A DNA stretch of 22,019 nucleotides from a virus, in IMG/VR virus record IMGVR_UViG_3300032342_001230, positions 1 to 22,019 of that record. One strand, 5' to 3'. Position 1 is the stretch's first letter, and each line of letters starts with the position of its first letter. Under the pieces are notes generated by a model. That model saw nothing but the letters and a program-made list of their open reading frames with translations, ran no database searches and was not told the DNA's origin. Below are positions 1 to 7,390 of the stretch, piece after piece. A program made the position numbers and the translations under genes.

Positions 1-1
1 A

Positions 2-565
2 GACGAGGACGAAAAGAGATTAGACGGTGCTGACATAGCAATGGATCATCTTGCTGAAGATGAGCACTATTATACGAAGCTCAAGGAAATGGAAAGACAA
101 GGTAAAGAGGGCGCCAAGTCTGAAACAAAGAAAGAGAAGCTCTTGAAGCTTGGTGAAGCTACTGAAAAATCTGTTATTAAAGAACGAAAACTTGCTGGGA
201 CTGTAGCTAATGCTGAAAAGATGGCTCGTATTAGACAAGAGACAAATGCAAGTCCAAGCGAAATGAAGGCTACGCACGGTCAGTTGAGGGCGTATACGGC
301 TAAACTAAAAGCTGAAAGAAAGAAGAATGAAAGTGTAACAAAGGCTAAAATATTTAGAAATCCCACGCAAGAAGAAAACTTTAGAAGTAATAGGCCATTT
401 GGCGGAAACGAGCAAACAAGAAAGAAAAAAGCAGATGAAGCGGCCGCTTCGAGGCGTCGAGAAAACGCTTCGGCTTTTACAGAGAAGATGATGTCACGGA
501 TCCGCACAGATCCAACGCATAGAAAGCTAGATCCTACTGGTGGGTATGGTGATTTTAATGACTAA
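2..565 (+). CDS. DUF5661-like protein, 5' end outside window
   Basis: The reading frame is open to the left edge, so the first 187 visible residues are the C-terminal part of a longer protein; an internal ATG lies at 41. Visible residues 12-32 (IAMDHLAEDEHYYTKLKEME) match the helix pattern I associate with DUF5661, a short domain of unknown function common in phage proteins. The rest is strongly charged (Lys, Glu, Arg) and predicted helical, with a C-terminal segment rich in Arg and ending GGYGDFND. It opens a run of overlapping genes that looks head- or virion-related. The molecular role is unknown; the domain call is from memory of the motif. Confidence 0.7.
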   Translation, partial: DEDEKRLDGADIAMDHLAEDEHYYTKLKEMERQGKEGAKSETKKEKLLKLGEATEKSVIKERKLAGTVANAEKMARIRQETNASPSEMKATHGQLRAYTAKLKAERKKNESVTKAKIFRNPTQEENFRSNRPFGGNEQTRKKKADEAAASRRRENASAFTEKMMSRIRTDPTHRKLDPTGGYGDFND

Positions 566-854
566 ATACTTTGACTGGGCAAGAGTAAAAGACATGGATT
601 CACGTAAAAAGTCTGACATTAACATGTCTTCGACTTTTGCTGAGCAGCGTAAAAAGAAAGAAACTCATAGACACTCTAAGGAGTTCGGCATTAAACAAAT
701 GGGCGAGGAAGTAAACATCGATTGGGGTAAAGCAGAGGGAGTATACGACGACCCAAGACGTGCATTACAGAAGCTTGCTGCAGCTGAACAGAAGGCTGAC
801 AAAATAAACGAAGAAGATGATGAGAATGACCGTCCCGAGGGCGAACTTGAATGA
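558..854 (+). CDS. Small charged protein, unknown function
   Basis: 98 residues, very hydrophilic, with an acidic C-terminus (NEEDDENDRPEGELE) and no cysteine or membrane segment. I chose ATG 558 because it has a GGTG ribosome-site remnant about 6 nt upstream and overlaps the previous stop by only 8 nt; GTG 540 and ATG 546 are in-frame alternatives. Its stop overlaps the next start in an ATGA. Position between a DUF5661-like protein and the NUDIX-ART fusion suggests a virion accessory role, but nothing in the sequence identifies a function. Confidence 0.7.
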   Translation: MTKYFDWARVKDMDSRKKSDINMSSTFAEQRKKKETHRHSKEFGIKQMGEEVNIDWGKAEGVYDDPRRALQKLAAAEQKADKINEEDDENDRPEGELE

Positions 855-1435
855 TTACCGTCTATAAAACGACTAATCTTATCGATGGAAAAGTTTACGT
901 TGGTCAGCGTACATCGAAAAGGATGGCAGGCTATTATGGCTCTGGCAAACTAGTAAAGCAGGCTTTGGCTAAATACAGCAAAGAGAACTTCATAGTTGAA
1001 GAAATCGATTATGCGTATTCGTCTTGTGAAGCCGACCAAAAAGAAACATTATGGATTCAAGAGTGTGATTGTCTAGCGCCAAAAGGTTATAACATATGTC
1101 CCCATGGCGGCACTACTCGCGGCGCTCATTTTTCTGAAGAAATATGCAGAAAGTTTAGTGCTGTTTCATCGTTTAGGCGTCTCAAAGGTATTCCAAAGCC
1201 AGAAGAACAGAGACAAAAAATGCGGCTTGCTAGCAAAGGAAAGCCTAAATCTGAAGAACATTGTCAAAATATGAGAAAACCTAAATCTGAAGAGCACAAT
1301 AGAAAAAACAGCGAATCGCACAAAGGACAGATTCCTTGGAATAAGGGCCTCAAAACAGGACCAACAAACTATTCTGAAGAAGGGTGTTTGAGAAAGAGTG
1401 CAGTACAAAAAGAGATGGGCGGAGTATCGACGTGA
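851..1435 (+). CDS. GIY-YIG homing endonuclease with NUMOD3-like repeats
   Basis: 194 residues. The N-terminal GIY-YIG nuclease domain shows VYK at 4-6, YVG at 16-18, the catalytic-type Arg20 directly after it, and the metal-binding Glu65 in KETLWI. The C-terminal half carries NUMOD3-type DNA-binding motifs: FSEEICRKFSA near 94-104, two KPKSEEH repeats near 131-149, and PWNKG at 162-166. This is the architecture of free-standing phage endonucleases of the Seg/I-TevI type, which cut a cognate site and promote their own spread. It overlaps the gene before (ATGA) and the gene after (GTGA) by 4 nt, so it is built into the operon and does not interrupt a gene. Confidence 0.9.
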   Translation: MITVYKTTNLIDGKVYVGQRTSKRMAGYYGSGKLVKQALAKYSKENFIVEEIDYAYSSCEADQKETLWIQECDCLAPKGYNICPHGGTTRGAHFSEEICRKFSAVSSFRRLKGIPKPEEQRQKMRLASKGKPKSEEHCQNMRKPKSEEHNRKNSESHKGQIPWNKGLKTGPTNYSEEGCLRKSAVQKEMGGVST

Positions 1436-4077
1436 AAATCAACTTCAATAACATAAAGTTTGTCAGAAAAGATAAAACGCTGCTTGATAATCCGTATAAA
1501 ACGATTATGGAGCATGACAAGACTGGTTACGTATACGTCGACAACGTAGAGGGCGTGGCTGTTATTCCCTATCGAATGGGCGCAAACGGTCGAGAAATCC
1601 TTATTCGCGATGAGTATAGTCCTCTGCATAATACGGTTTTATCGATTATCACTGGGCGAAGAGATAAAGACGACAAGAACGGTCAAGCAGCAGCCCGCAG
1701 AGAGTTGTTAGAGGAAGCAGGTATTCTCGCGGAAGAACGATGGTTCAATGAGGTTGGTGAAATCCTACCTGCTGGTTCATACAAGCGAGCCGATGTGATG
1801 TATGTTGTCGACGTGACGGGTGTTCATCAGGGCCGACCAGAAACCGATGGAAGTATCTTTGAAAAGAAATCAACGAACATGTGGGTGCCTGTTAGTGAGC
1901 TTGCTCGCATGGTTAGAGAACCAAATGGCGCTACTGATGCATATTTTCTCAGCGCCGTTGCTAAATATTTAGTATGGTGCGGCTTGTTCAAGTCGGAGGA
2001 ATCAGATTTAGCTAAAGACAAGAAGGGCTCAGAGCGCCCTGGTCATAAATACATTCGTAGAGAAGGCCAGGCTGGCGGCTACAAATATATCTACAAGGAG
2101 CCTGAACAGAAGACTGCGAAGAAGGAAGACGAGAAGAAACCTAAGGGCGGAATCATGGAGCAGCTGGCTGCTCTCCTTGGTAAGAAACAAGGTGGCGAAG
2201 AGAAGAAGCCCAAGAAGCAGCTTCCATTCAAAGAGTTTCCAATGGCGCCTGAAGGCATGCCTGATTTTAAGAAGGGCGTGACGGCTGCACAGTGGATTGC
2301 AACACTTGACAGTATGGTTACTAGAACAACAAGCGACTTTATGGCAAATCTAGATGACGGCGATCATTTTTTAATGAGCGAACCGCTTAGGCGCGGTCAT
2401 CTTTATGCTGATGCTGTTATATCGATGCTAGATGCTGCTAGAAATGCATATTCAACTCAAGACCTTCATAGCAAAGACATTTTAGTTGAAGATAAGAAGA
2501 GACTTAGCGACGGCGCTCAAGGTGAGGTTCAACGAGGTATTTTGAAAGCGTCTTATTGCCTATGTGCAACTAAGCACATGACTGCAGCACTTAATAGCAG
2601 CCTTACTGAGCGTGTATTCAGTAATCTTGCTGAGAAGCTGGATGCAGGTGCAAGCTACAATAAAACAGACAAGCTCGTGACGATTGTTGCATCGGTAAAG
2701 AATCAGTTAGAAGATCTCAGCGGCATAATGAAAGACATCAGATGGCTTCAAGGTGGTGATCCAAAACTAGACTGGATGGTTGACAGCGTGTTCAAGGCTG
2801 TCGATGAGCTAATGCAGGCCAGAAACCGCTTTGTGACGAATGGCTTCAAGTTCTACATTGATAAACTGGCGCCAAAGATTGAGTCGCTGGCCGATGCAGA
2901 GGAAATAGATGATTCGGTAAAGCTCTTAGAGGGCTTAGAGACATTTAGACATGAAGCGATGTATTCGTCTACTACTTCACATGAAAACGAAACTTTTGCT
3001 AATCAGTGGAATATGAAACAAAAAGGCATCTATGACGGCGCTTCAAGATTTTCAGCATATGCTTCTGGAAAACTGGTAGATAAGGTAAAGGGCTTAGAAG
3101 ATCTTGGCGATGATAAGATTCTACAAGGCCATATCAACGAATTAGCCAAGAGTCCGGCATTTGCCTTCCTCTCAATGAGCAAGCACGTTTCATCGTTTCA
3201 GGTTAGCGAACAGATCTTTTCATACATAGACACACATGGCATTGACAAGTACTACAAGGACATGGTTTATCTTACAGGCGGACGCTCAAAGCCGTGGAAG
3301 GGCGCCAAGACTGATCACTACGAGCAGTATGTGAAAATCCTCACAGAAGCTTATAATGGCAATGATGTATATGAAAACGAAGACATGAAAGACATTGCTT
3401 CATTCTCAGGCGACCAAATGGGCAATATGGTAAAGAGCCATCCTGCTTCTACGGTCTATGCTGCAATGAATACAATGCTCTTGCTCAATAAAAAGACACC
3501 AATAACTTCTAGGGCTCCTGCTTTCATTAGAATGTGGTCGGTGGCGTCTCACAACTCACTTATGAGCAACGCCCTAGAAGAGTTTGTATCAGCTAAGAAC
3601 ATCGATAGAGGCTCCTATGTGAACTATCATATTGCCTCCAATAGAACGGTGACGCCTCGACGAACTTCAGTGAAAGAAGGCTTGGCTCATTCGGCAAATG
3701 AAATCTACGCTTACTCTCAGGAGCTCATAAATAGCTCTGATGAAATCAAGGGCGACACGGTAAAGCTGTATAGAGGCAATGGTTCAAGCGAAGTGAAATC
3801 GGTTGCTTCTTCTTGGACTCCTCGAGACGATGTGGCTGCTCACTTTGGAAGTGAAATATCGGTTGTTGATGCTCCGAAGGAATCCGTATTCCTATTCAAT
3901 GACATGATGAACGAGGATTATTGGACATTCCCTCACGAACGAGAGTTCATTTTGATGCCCGGGCTACTATCGGCGGATAAGAAGCTCAACCCGGAAGCAC
4001 TTGCACCTTCGGCTAGACAAAGTATTTTAGACAAGCAACTAGAACAACAGGCTGAAGCCTACGGTGAAAAATATTAA
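1432..4077 (+). CDS. NUDIX hydrolase - ADP-ribosyltransferase fusion protein
   Basis: 881 residues from GTG 1432, which has GGAG about 8 nt upstream and overlaps the endonuclease stop as GTGA; GTG 1384 is a less likely start. Residues 1-190 form a NUDIX domain: the box starts at Gly75 and keeps the catalytic RELLEEAGI (90-98), but has one extra residue and Lys where the Gx5E glutamate belongs. Layout resembles ADP-ribose/ADP-sugar pyrophosphatases. Residues 204-223 hold an HKYIRR...YIY module, then a Lys/Glu linker. Residues about 270-770 are helical and unrecognised. The C-terminus fits an R-S-E class ADP-ribosyltransferase: LYRG with Arg781, SSWT at 793-796, and E836-R837-E838 as the ExE motif. 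Families are well established; that one chain both makes and clears ADP-ribose products is inference. Its size and virion-gene context suggest it may be packaged in the particle. Confidence 0.85.
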   Translation: MKINFNNIKFVRKDKTLLDNPYKTIMEHDKTGYVYVDNVEGVAVIPYRMGANGREILIRDEYSPLHNTVLSIITGRRDKDDKNGQAAARRELLEEAGILAEERWFNEVGEILPAGSYKRADVMYVVDVTGVHQGRPETDGSIFEKKSTNMWVPVSELARMVREPNGATDAYFLSAVAKYLVWCGLFKSEESDLAKDKKGSERPGHKYIRREGQAGGYKYIYKEPEQKTAKKEDEKKPKGGIMEQLAALLGKKQGGEEKKPKKQLPFKEFPMAPEGMPDFKKGVTAAQWIATLDSMVTRTTSDFMANLDDGDHFLMSEPLRRGHLYADAVISMLDAARNAYSTQDLHSKDILVEDKKRLSDGAQGEVQRGILKASYCLCATKHMTAALNSSLTERVFSNLAEKLDAGASYNKTDKLVTIVASVKNQLEDLSGIMKDIRWLQGGDPKLDWMVDSVFKAVDELMQARNRFVTNGFKFYIDKLAPKIESLADAEEIDDSVKLLEGLETFRHEAMYSSTTSHENETFANQWNMKQKGIYDGASRFSAYASGKLVDKVKGLEDLGDDKILQGHINELAKSPAFAFLSMSKHVSSFQVSEQIFSYIDTHGIDKYYKDMVYLTGGRSKPWKGAKTDHYEQYVKILTEAYNGNDVYENEDMKDIASFSGDQMGNMVKSHPASTVYAAMNTMLLLNKKTPITSRAPAFIRMWSVASHNSLMSNALEEFVSAKNIDRGSYVNYHIASNRTVTPRRTSVKEGLAHSANEIYAYSQELINSSDEIKGDTVKLYRGNGSSEVKSVASSWTPRDDVAAHFGSEISVVDAPKESVFLFNDMMNEDYWTFPHEREFILMPGLLSADKKLNPEALAPSARQSILDKQLEQQAEAYGEKY

Positions 4078-4575
4078 ATGATAGCAAAAGACTACATTAA
4101 AAAAAGAAATCTCCGATTCTTACATCCCGACGTTGTTGCAAAATCGGATGATGCAAACGTCGCGTCGATACTTAAGGCGGTCGGCTATTTCAGAAACTTC
4201 CCAATCTTTAAGATGATGTATACGTTGCTCTACAAGAGCACATCGCTATCATTAGAGCAATACGGTCATGTCTATGCTGTGATGATGGATTACAAAAAGC
4301 ATCATCCATGCGATTTCTTTATTGATGGATTTTCTGCCGCATTATCAAAGAGCACAGCTGTGGGCGACGACATTAAGGCGCTGTATGGTATAATGATACA
4401 TAATCAAATGAATAAGAGCAGCAACTTGTTTATCCGCCGATCAAGGCTTGAGAAAGCTGTTGCCGATTACTATGCATTCGGAAAGCCAATCAATGTAGCG
4501 GTCATTAGAAAAGCAAAAGTGTTGAAAATCAGCAACTGGAATTTGATTAAGAGTATTGCCAAATGGAATCGCTAG
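4078..4575 (+). CDS. Unknown helical protein
   Basis: 165 residues, basic, predicted mostly helical, starting at the ATG directly after the TAA of the NUDIX-ART gene. I see no signal peptide, metal site or catalytic motif, and do not recognise a family. It is probably translationally coupled to its neighbours, since the next gene starts 13 nt before its stop. Confidence 0.7.
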   Translation: MIAKDYIKKRNLRFLHPDVVAKSDDANVASILKAVGYFRNFPIFKMMYTLLYKSTSLSLEQYGHVYAVMMDYKKHHPCDFFIDGFSAALSKSTAVGDDIKALYGIMIHNQMNKSSNLFIRRSRLEKAVADYYAFGKPINVAVIRKAKVLKISNWNLIKSIAKWNR

Positions 4576-5069
4576 CCGAGGATCTCACACTATCTGATTT
4601 AAACAACAAGATCGCTACAACGAAGGTTTATATCGAGAACGTTAAGAGACATTCTCATGAGATGAAGGCCTTCTTGCCAATATTCAACAATGCTGCTTCT
4701 CTTCCCATAAGTCGAACAAAATACGATGGAACTGTCGCGTATATCAATTGGATCTTACGCTCTGATGAATTATACCTATGTCTAAATATTTCATATTGCT
4801 TGTCTGGGCGATTCAAGTGTGCGCAAACACTGTCGCAGCTGTTAACATTAGCAGAGCTAACTGATCGTAGGAATATTAGAACACTGGATGGCAGAAGGTT
4901 CAAACAATACTATACGTACACTGCGACGGATCCTGTGTATGCTGTTGTGCCAGACAGAATAATCAGCCCAAAATCGTTTGCAATAATCGAAAATGGTTTA
5001 GAAGCTTTTAGGTCAAGAGACAAAATACTGAAACGCTTCGATGTACAATCTCCCCTGCTTGGGGTATAA
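4563..5069 (+). CDS. Unknown protein carrying a promoter in its 3' end
   Basis: 168 residues, unrecognised. The N-terminal 45 residues look helical (DLTLSDLNNKIATTKVYIENV), followed by a mixed segment with aromatic residues. It overlaps the preceding gene by 13 nt. Its last nine codons contain the TGTACA/TATAAT promoter of the next transcription unit, so its C-terminal sequence is constrained by a regulatory site. Confidence 0.7.
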   Translation: MESLAEDLTLSDLNNKIATTKVYIENVKRHSHEMKAFLPIFNNAASLPISRTKYDGTVAYINWILRSDELYLCLNISYCLSGRFKCAQTLSQLLTLAELTDRRNIRTLDGRRFKQYYTYTATDPVYAVVPDRIISPKSFAIIENGLEAFRSRDKILKRFDVQSPLLGV

Positions 5070-5070
5070 T
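5042..5070 (+). promoter_or_regulatory. TGTACA-type promoter P1
   Basis: TGTACA at 5042-5047 and TATAAT at 5065-5070, 17 nt apart, continuing as TGTACAATC like most other copies. It sits inside the end of the 4563-5069 gene and 12 nt before ATG 5083. The spacer contains CCCC...GGGG, a possible small stem. The GGAGG ribosome site immediately follows the -10 box, so the leader is very short. Confidence 0.75.
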
Positions 5071-5082
5071 GGAGGTTTATAC

Positions 5083-5268
5083 ATGGATCTCTTCGAGAAA
5101 GCCGGCTACGTTGGTGTTAAAAAGGAAAAAGCAAAGTATGTTCGGTCTCAAGAAATATTCGCAATTAAGCAGAAAGAAGGTCGTGCGTCAAAGAGATATG
5201 GCACGAAGAAACCCATTATCGAAGTTAATAAAAAGGATTTACTAGTTGCATGGCGGGAGGATATGTGA
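5083..5268 (+). CDS. Small basic protein, unknown
   Basis: 61 residues, Lys-rich, starting at ATG 5083 behind GGAGG at 5071-5075. An in-frame ATG at 5041 lies upstream of the promoter's own start point and is unlikely. It is the first gene of the unit driven by P1 and ends in a GTGA overlap with the SLOG gene. No family recognised. Confidence 0.75.
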   Translation: MDLFEKAGYVGVKKEKAKYVRSQEIFAIKQKEGRASKRYGTKKPIIEVNKKDLLVAWREDM

Positions 5269-5627
5269 AATTACTTATTTGCGGAGACCGTAATTGGTCG
5301 GACGGAAATGCTGTTAGAGAAGTAATTGCAAAGTTTCAGCCAGCTTTTGTTATCGAAGGTGAAGCTAGAGGTGCTGATATTCTGGCGAGACTATCTGCTG
5401 AAGCAATGGGAATTGAGGTAAAGCGTTTTCCTGCTGATTGGGAAAAGTATGGTCGTGCTGCTGGTCCCATTCGCAACAGCCAAATGCTAAAAGAAGGTCG
5501 GCCAGACGTGGTGGTTGGGTTTCATTACAAAATAGATGAGTCTAAAGGCACACGCGACATGCTAACTCGGGCTAAAAAGGCTGGCAAAGCTACATTTATA
5601 TTTGATGGTAAACTAAAGGAGTTTTAA
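5265..5627 (+). CDS. SLOG family protein (DUF2493/YpsA-like)
   Basis: 120 residues from GTG 5265, which has GGGAGG 4 nt upstream and gives the family's usual opening MKLLICGDRNW; ATG 5250 would add five residues. Seen: CGDRNW at 6-11, EGEARGADILA at 31-41, FPADWEKYGRAAGPIRN at 55-71, and SKGTRDML at 93-100. These match the Rossmann-like SLOG proteins (DUF2493, YspA/cpYpsA-related), thought to bind nucleotides or nucleotide-derived ligands such as ADP-ribose derivatives. The biochemical role of the phage versions is unknown. It lies between virion genes but behind its own promoter, suggesting a timing different from its neighbours. Confidence 0.88.
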   Translation: MKLLICGDRNWSDGNAVREVIAKFQPAFVIEGEARGADILARLSAEAMGIEVKRFPADWEKYGRAAGPIRNSQMLKEGRPDVVVGFHYKIDESKGTRDMLTRAKKAGKATFIFDGKLKEF

Positions 5628-5633
5628 ATGGCT
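5616..5633 (+). repeat. Duplicated ribosome-site/start module, copy 1
   Basis: The 18-mer AAGGAGTTTTAAATGGCT spans the end of the SLOG gene and the start of the lectin-like gene. An identical copy lies at 7373-7390 before the second lectin-like gene. It includes the ribosome binding site AAGGAG, a TAA (used as stop here) and the ATGGCT start. Confidence 0.85.
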
Positions 5634-6659
5634 AGAATATTTATAGACGGGTTTGAGAGTGCTACATGGGACTTATGGGATTTGAATATGTTTACGCATA
5701 TGAACGAGTATCCAGGCGTTGAAGTGCCGTCTGAGTTTACTAGTCGGTTTTGTGTAAATCAGGTGGGCTTATCTCGTGCTATCGCTCCTATGAGCGAAGC
5801 TTATTTTGCTATTAAGGCTGGTACTACGATCACTTTGAGGGATCCAATGATTTCTTTGGACTACAATTACGAACTTTTTTCTGGCGAGCCTCTCGGTGCT
5901 ATATTCACTTTATGGATAGATTCTAATATCGGCGCCATACACGTTGGAGGAGGTACGAATCTTGACGGCTTTCCAGAAATGGGACAAGGGAACCCTCAGT
6001 GGAGAGCTCAGTCAAACACGGGTCTTGTAAATACAAATACTTTTCATTTAATTGAAGCTTATTTCAAGATAGACGGTTCCGCAGGAAGGTGCATAGTTAG
6101 GTTCGACGGAATAGAGGTGATCAATTTTACAGGAAACACTCTTATTGGTGCTTATACAACTTTTAACGTAGTGGGACTTGGCCCTACCAATAGTAATACT
6201 TTTATGGACGACTTTATCATCGATGATTCTGAATTTCCTGGTGATACACGGATTGAAGCGATTTATTCTACGGGTGAAGGATCAACGACTGAATGGACAC
6301 CTTCACTTGCTCCAAATTGGGACTGTGTCGATGAAGTTCCACCTGATGATATCGATTACATATCTACAAACGCTATAAATAAAACTGATACTTATTTAAT
6401 GAGTGATCTTATAGGTCCAGTTAGTTCAGTCATCTGTGTCCAGCCTCAAGTAGAAATTGTAAAAGAGGGATCACCCACACCTCTAAATATCAATTTAGTT
6501 TTGCGATTAAATTCTACAGATTATCCATCTGCCGATAAAGCAGTTACAACAGTAGTACCGAATGGACTATCTGCTATATGGAATTCAAACCCAGCAGGAG
6601 GTTCCTGGGATGAATCTACTGTAAATAATCTTCAGGTTGGAGTAAAGAGTAAAACATAA
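5628..6659 (+). CDS. LamG/concanavalin-like tail or adhesin protein
   Basis: 343 residues, beta-rich, no signal peptide. Residues 1-200 open with IFIDGFESATWDLW and end with DDFIIDD, the layout of a concanavalin A-like (LamG) sandwich. Residues 206-250 (RIEAIYSTGEGSTTEWTPS, then VDEVPPDDIDYIS) match a second beta-sandwich module I know from many phage tail-tip and adhesin proteins. A role in host surface binding follows from these families. Start ATG 5628 directly follows the SLOG stop and has AAGGAG 6 nt upstream. Its stop overlaps the next start as TAATG. An exact receptor or tail location cannot be read from sequence. Confidence 0.72.
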   Translation: MARIFIDGFESATWDLWDLNMFTHMNEYPGVEVPSEFTSRFCVNQVGLSRAIAPMSEAYFAIKAGTTITLRDPMISLDYNYELFSGEPLGAIFTLWIDSNIGAIHVGGGTNLDGFPEMGQGNPQWRAQSNTGLVNTNTFHLIEAYFKIDGSAGRCIVRFDGIEVINFTGNTLIGAYTTFNVVGLGPTNSNTFMDDFIIDDSEFPGDTRIEAIYSTGEGSTTEWTPSLAPNWDCVDEVPPDDIDYISTNAINKTDTYLMSDLIGPVSSVICVQPQVEIVKEGSPTPLNINLVLRLNSTDYPSADKAVTTVVPNGLSAIWNSNPAGGSWDESTVNNLQVGVKSKT

Positions 6660-6919
6660 TGGCTGATCAACTTACAGTATTTCAATCATTAGCTCAGGTT
6701 GAGTTTCGCCAGCCTCCTAAACTTAAGGTGATTCAAGCAACAACGCAGGTTGAATATCGCCAGCCTCCTAAACTTAAGGTGATTCAAGCAACAACGCAGG
6801 TTGAATATCGCCAACCTCCTAAGCTTAAGGTTATTCATTTATTAGCGCAAGTGGAATATATTCCTGGTATACCACCACCTCCTCTCCCTAATATTCTTTT
6901 TGGTCATGTCATATGGTAA
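6659..6919 (+). CDS. Tandem-repeat protein with FGHVIW C-terminus
   Basis: 86 residues made largely of three full copies and part of a fourth of a 17-residue unit, QVEYRQPPKLKVIQATT, preceded by a short lead and followed by a proline-rich turn (IPGIPPPPLP) and the C-terminal hexapeptide FGHVIW. Each unit looks like a beta-strand/turn/beta-strand element. The same kind of ending closes the broken adhesin locus at 10241. Placement between tail-fibre-like genes suggests a structural or adaptor part. No family recognised. Confidence 0.7.
   Translation: MADQLTVFQSLAQVEFRQPPKLKVIQATTQVEYRQPPKLKVIQATTQVEYRQPPKLKVIHLLAQVEYIPGIPPPPLPNILFGHVIW
6695..6847 (+). repeat. Three 51-bp in-frame tandem repeats
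   Basis: Units at 6695-6745, 6746-6796 and 6797-6847; a degenerate fourth begins at 6848. The first two differ at only three or so bases while the third is more diverged, pointing to recent duplication by slippage or unequal crossing. Each adds 17 residues to the encoded protein. Confidence 0.9.
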
Positions 6920-7374
6920 TTACAAAAGAAGCCGAGATGAAAGCTTTGAGAGATGCTAAAATAAAAGCCTTGAAAACAGCTAGACAAAGGGCTTTAGATG
7001 ATCGAAAGAAAGCTATCGAAAACAGACCAAACATTTTAAATGCTAAGACAAAAGCTCGAGAAGATGTTAGAGTAAAGATTTTAGAAGAAGCCAAGATAAA
7101 GGCCATAGAAGAAACCAAGATAAGGGCCATAGAAGAAACCAAGATAAAGGCTCGAGAAATTAAGAAAGATGCTTTAGAGGCTAGAAAAAAGGCTTTAGAT
7201 GCTAGAAAGAAAGCTAAAGACAGTGTCAATAGAGATAACATAGTGTCTTATAAAGAAAAAGCTAGCAAAAGTTATAAGACGAGTACAAAAACAATGGAAG
7301 AGCATTCTCACATTGGTTCCGGCGGTGGTGCAGGAGTCGGTGCAGGAGTTACTAAAAGAAGAAGGCGTGTTTAA
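6913..7374 (+). CDS. Lys/Glu/Ala-rich coiled-coil protein
   Basis: 153 residues. Residues 1-110 are a continuous charged helix built from short repeats such as AIEETKIK and ARKKALD, followed by a Ser/Thr/Lys stretch, a Gly/Ala-rich segment (GSGGGAGVGAGV) and a basic end KRRRRV. This suggests a long coiled coil with a flexible basic tail. It overlaps the previous gene by 7 nt. The function is unknown; a fibre-linking or tail-fibre chaperone role is only a guess from the neighbours. Confidence 0.7.
   Translation: MVITKEAEMKALRDAKIKALKTARQRALDDRKKAIENRPNILNAKTKAREDVRVKILEEAKIKAIEETKIRAIEETKIKAREIKKDALEARKKALDARKKAKDSVNRDNIVSYKEKASKSYKTSTKTMEEHSHIGSGGGAGVGAGVTKRRRRV
7078..7149 (+). repeat. Three 24-bp in-frame tandem repeats
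   Basis: Units at 7078-7101 (diverged), 7102-7125 and 7126-7149 (nearly identical) encode ILEEAKIK, AIEETKIR and AIEETKIK. They extend the coiled coil of the surrounding gene by 8-residue steps. Confidence 0.8.
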
Positions 7375-7390
7375 GGAGTTTTAAATGGCT
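7373..7390 (+). repeat. Duplicated ribosome-site/start module, copy 2
   Basis: Identical to 5616-5633 over 18 nt (AAGGAGTTTTAAATGGCT). Here the TAA belongs to no gene in use; the preceding gene stops at 7374. It starts the broken lectin/propeller gene. Confidence 0.85.

Noticed and set aside
6695-6847. CRISPR array
   Set aside because: The 51-bp units are contiguous with no spacers, in frame, and part of a gene.
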